DNA of 32,735 bases, taken from assembly GCF_002847525.1 (NCBI RefSeq), contig NZ_PKKM01000016.1, positions 1 through 32,735 on the forward strand. Reading direction: 5' to 3'. A model generated the notes under the pieces. That model was not told the DNA's origin. It searched no databases and worked only from the letters and a program-made list of their open reading frames with translations. Made by a program: the position numbers and the translations under genes. This stretch comes from Schaalia odontolytica. Lineage in GTDB: Bacteria > Actinomycetota > Actinomycetes > Actinomycetales > Actinomycetaceae. The number at the start of each line of letters is the position of its first letter. Within the stretch, counting starts at the first letter, position 1. This document shows positions 32,363 through 32,735 of the stretch, one piece after another.

Positions 32363-32383
32363 GTGGTCTTCTGCCCAACATTG

Positions 32384-32422
32384 ACGAGGCCTCCCCGGGT
32401 TGACCTGGGAGGCCTCGTTGTT
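32384..32422 (+). terminator. rho-independent terminator after DUF5692-type B
   Basis: ACGAGGCCTCCC (32384-32395) and GGGAGGCCTCGT (32407-32418) form a perfect 12-bp stem with an 11-base loop, followed by TGTTGTG. A second weaker hairpin, GGCGCT...AGCGCC (32437-32473), lies just downstream. Confidence 0.8.
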
Positions 32423-32475
32423 GTGGGTGCCAGTTCGGCGCTGAGCTTTCCCGCCAAAAGCTCTCGGAGCGCCGC

Positions 32476-32650
32476 GTCTTGATGCGCCGTATGGCGCGCG
32501 GTGCTTTCTCACCTCGCGTTCGATCTGCGACTCGGGTAACGCTAAGACCCCGTCTTAATGCACCTTATGGCGCTCGGTGCTTTCTAACGCGCCGCAATGT
32601 CCCTCATGAAGAAGGTCCCGCTGTCTTAATGCACCGTTTGGCGGCTCTTC
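32476..32650 (+). repeat. diverged 37-bp repeat, three copies
   Basis: Units beginning GTCTTGATGCGCCGTATGG (32476), GTCTTAATGCACCTTATGG (32552) and GTCTTAATGCACCGTTTGG (32623). Copies 1 and 2 match at 32 of 37 positions; copy 3 matches over its first 21 bases (19 of 21) and then diverges. Intervals are 76 and 71 bases. Copy 1 contains a small hairpin GCGCC-GTAT-GGCGC. No gene is visible in 32363-32735. Confidence 0.65.
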
Positions 32651-32735
32651 ATAATTGAGGGTGTGGGGGTGGTATGCGGGGTTGGGCGTGTCGTGGCCGG
32701 GTAGAGGTCGAGGTCTTCCGATGATGGGGGTTGCG

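Noticed and set aside
32476..32650. Active CRISPR array
   Set aside because: Only three copies, which differ at many positions, with a degenerate third copy and no cas gene in view.

Overview
This window looks like chromosomal DNA of a high-GC actinobacterium, most likely an oral Actinomycetaceae member (Schaalia/Actinomyces type). The evidence is actinobacterial gene architecture (Kgd with a fused E2-like domain, argS-lysA pair, Mycobacterium-type RpiB), frequent GTG starts, strong GC bias at third codon positions, and secreted subtilases carrying choline-binding-type cell-wall repeats. The species assignment is inference.

Layout. 1-5.3 kb, minus strand: kgd (2-oxoglutarate decarboxylase/dehydrogenase), then an SGNH-fold protein whose catalytic residues look lost, then a small membrane protein. 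5.5-9.8 kb, plus strand: two coupled CNNM/CBS membrane proteins, then an M23 peptidase coupled to a glycerophosphodiester phosphodiesterase. 9.9-13.1 kb, minus strand: an accessory five-gene cassette of visibly lower GC, with its own promoter and almost every gene overlapping the next. It reads as a type VII (ESX-like) secretion effector module: an EspC/WXG-like small protein, an effector with a C-terminal glycine-zipper domain, a three-helix membrane protein (candidate immunity factor), an LpqN/DcrB-like protein and an EspG-like protein. A run of six Gs puts the glycine-zipper domain out of frame with the effector N-terminus. 13.1-14.8 kb, minus strand: an NhaD-type antiporter with a clear terminator, and tRNA-Arg(CCG). 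14.9-17.6 kb: rpiB, about 900 bp of non-coding DNA full of inverted repeats, and an NRAMP transporter (mntH) with a palindromic operator candidate. 17.7-20.8 kb: argS (possibly leaderless) and lysA. 20.9-28.0 kb: two paralogous secreted S8 proteases with cell-wall-binding repeats; the second contains two complete protease modules in one chain. 28.0-28.9 kb: a BrnT-like toxin/RHH antitoxin pair under a palindromic operator, followed by a truncated antitoxin remnant. 28.8-32.4 kb: an SRPBCC-like protein with a DUF5692-type membrane protein, divergent from a second DUF5692-type protein. The last 370 bp hold a terminator and a diverged 37-bp repeat.

How the parts fit. Housekeeping functions (TCA cycle, cation transport, Arg-tRNA, DAP/lysine, pentose phosphate) are interspersed with surface and interaction functions (effector cassette, cell-wall-bound proteases, envelope peptidase). 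The best candidates for an undescribed system are the type VII-like effector cassette with its frame-disrupting G tract, and the SRPBCC/DUF5692 membrane gene cluster. No core ESX secretion genes are in the window, so the effector cassette would depend on machinery encoded elsewhere.
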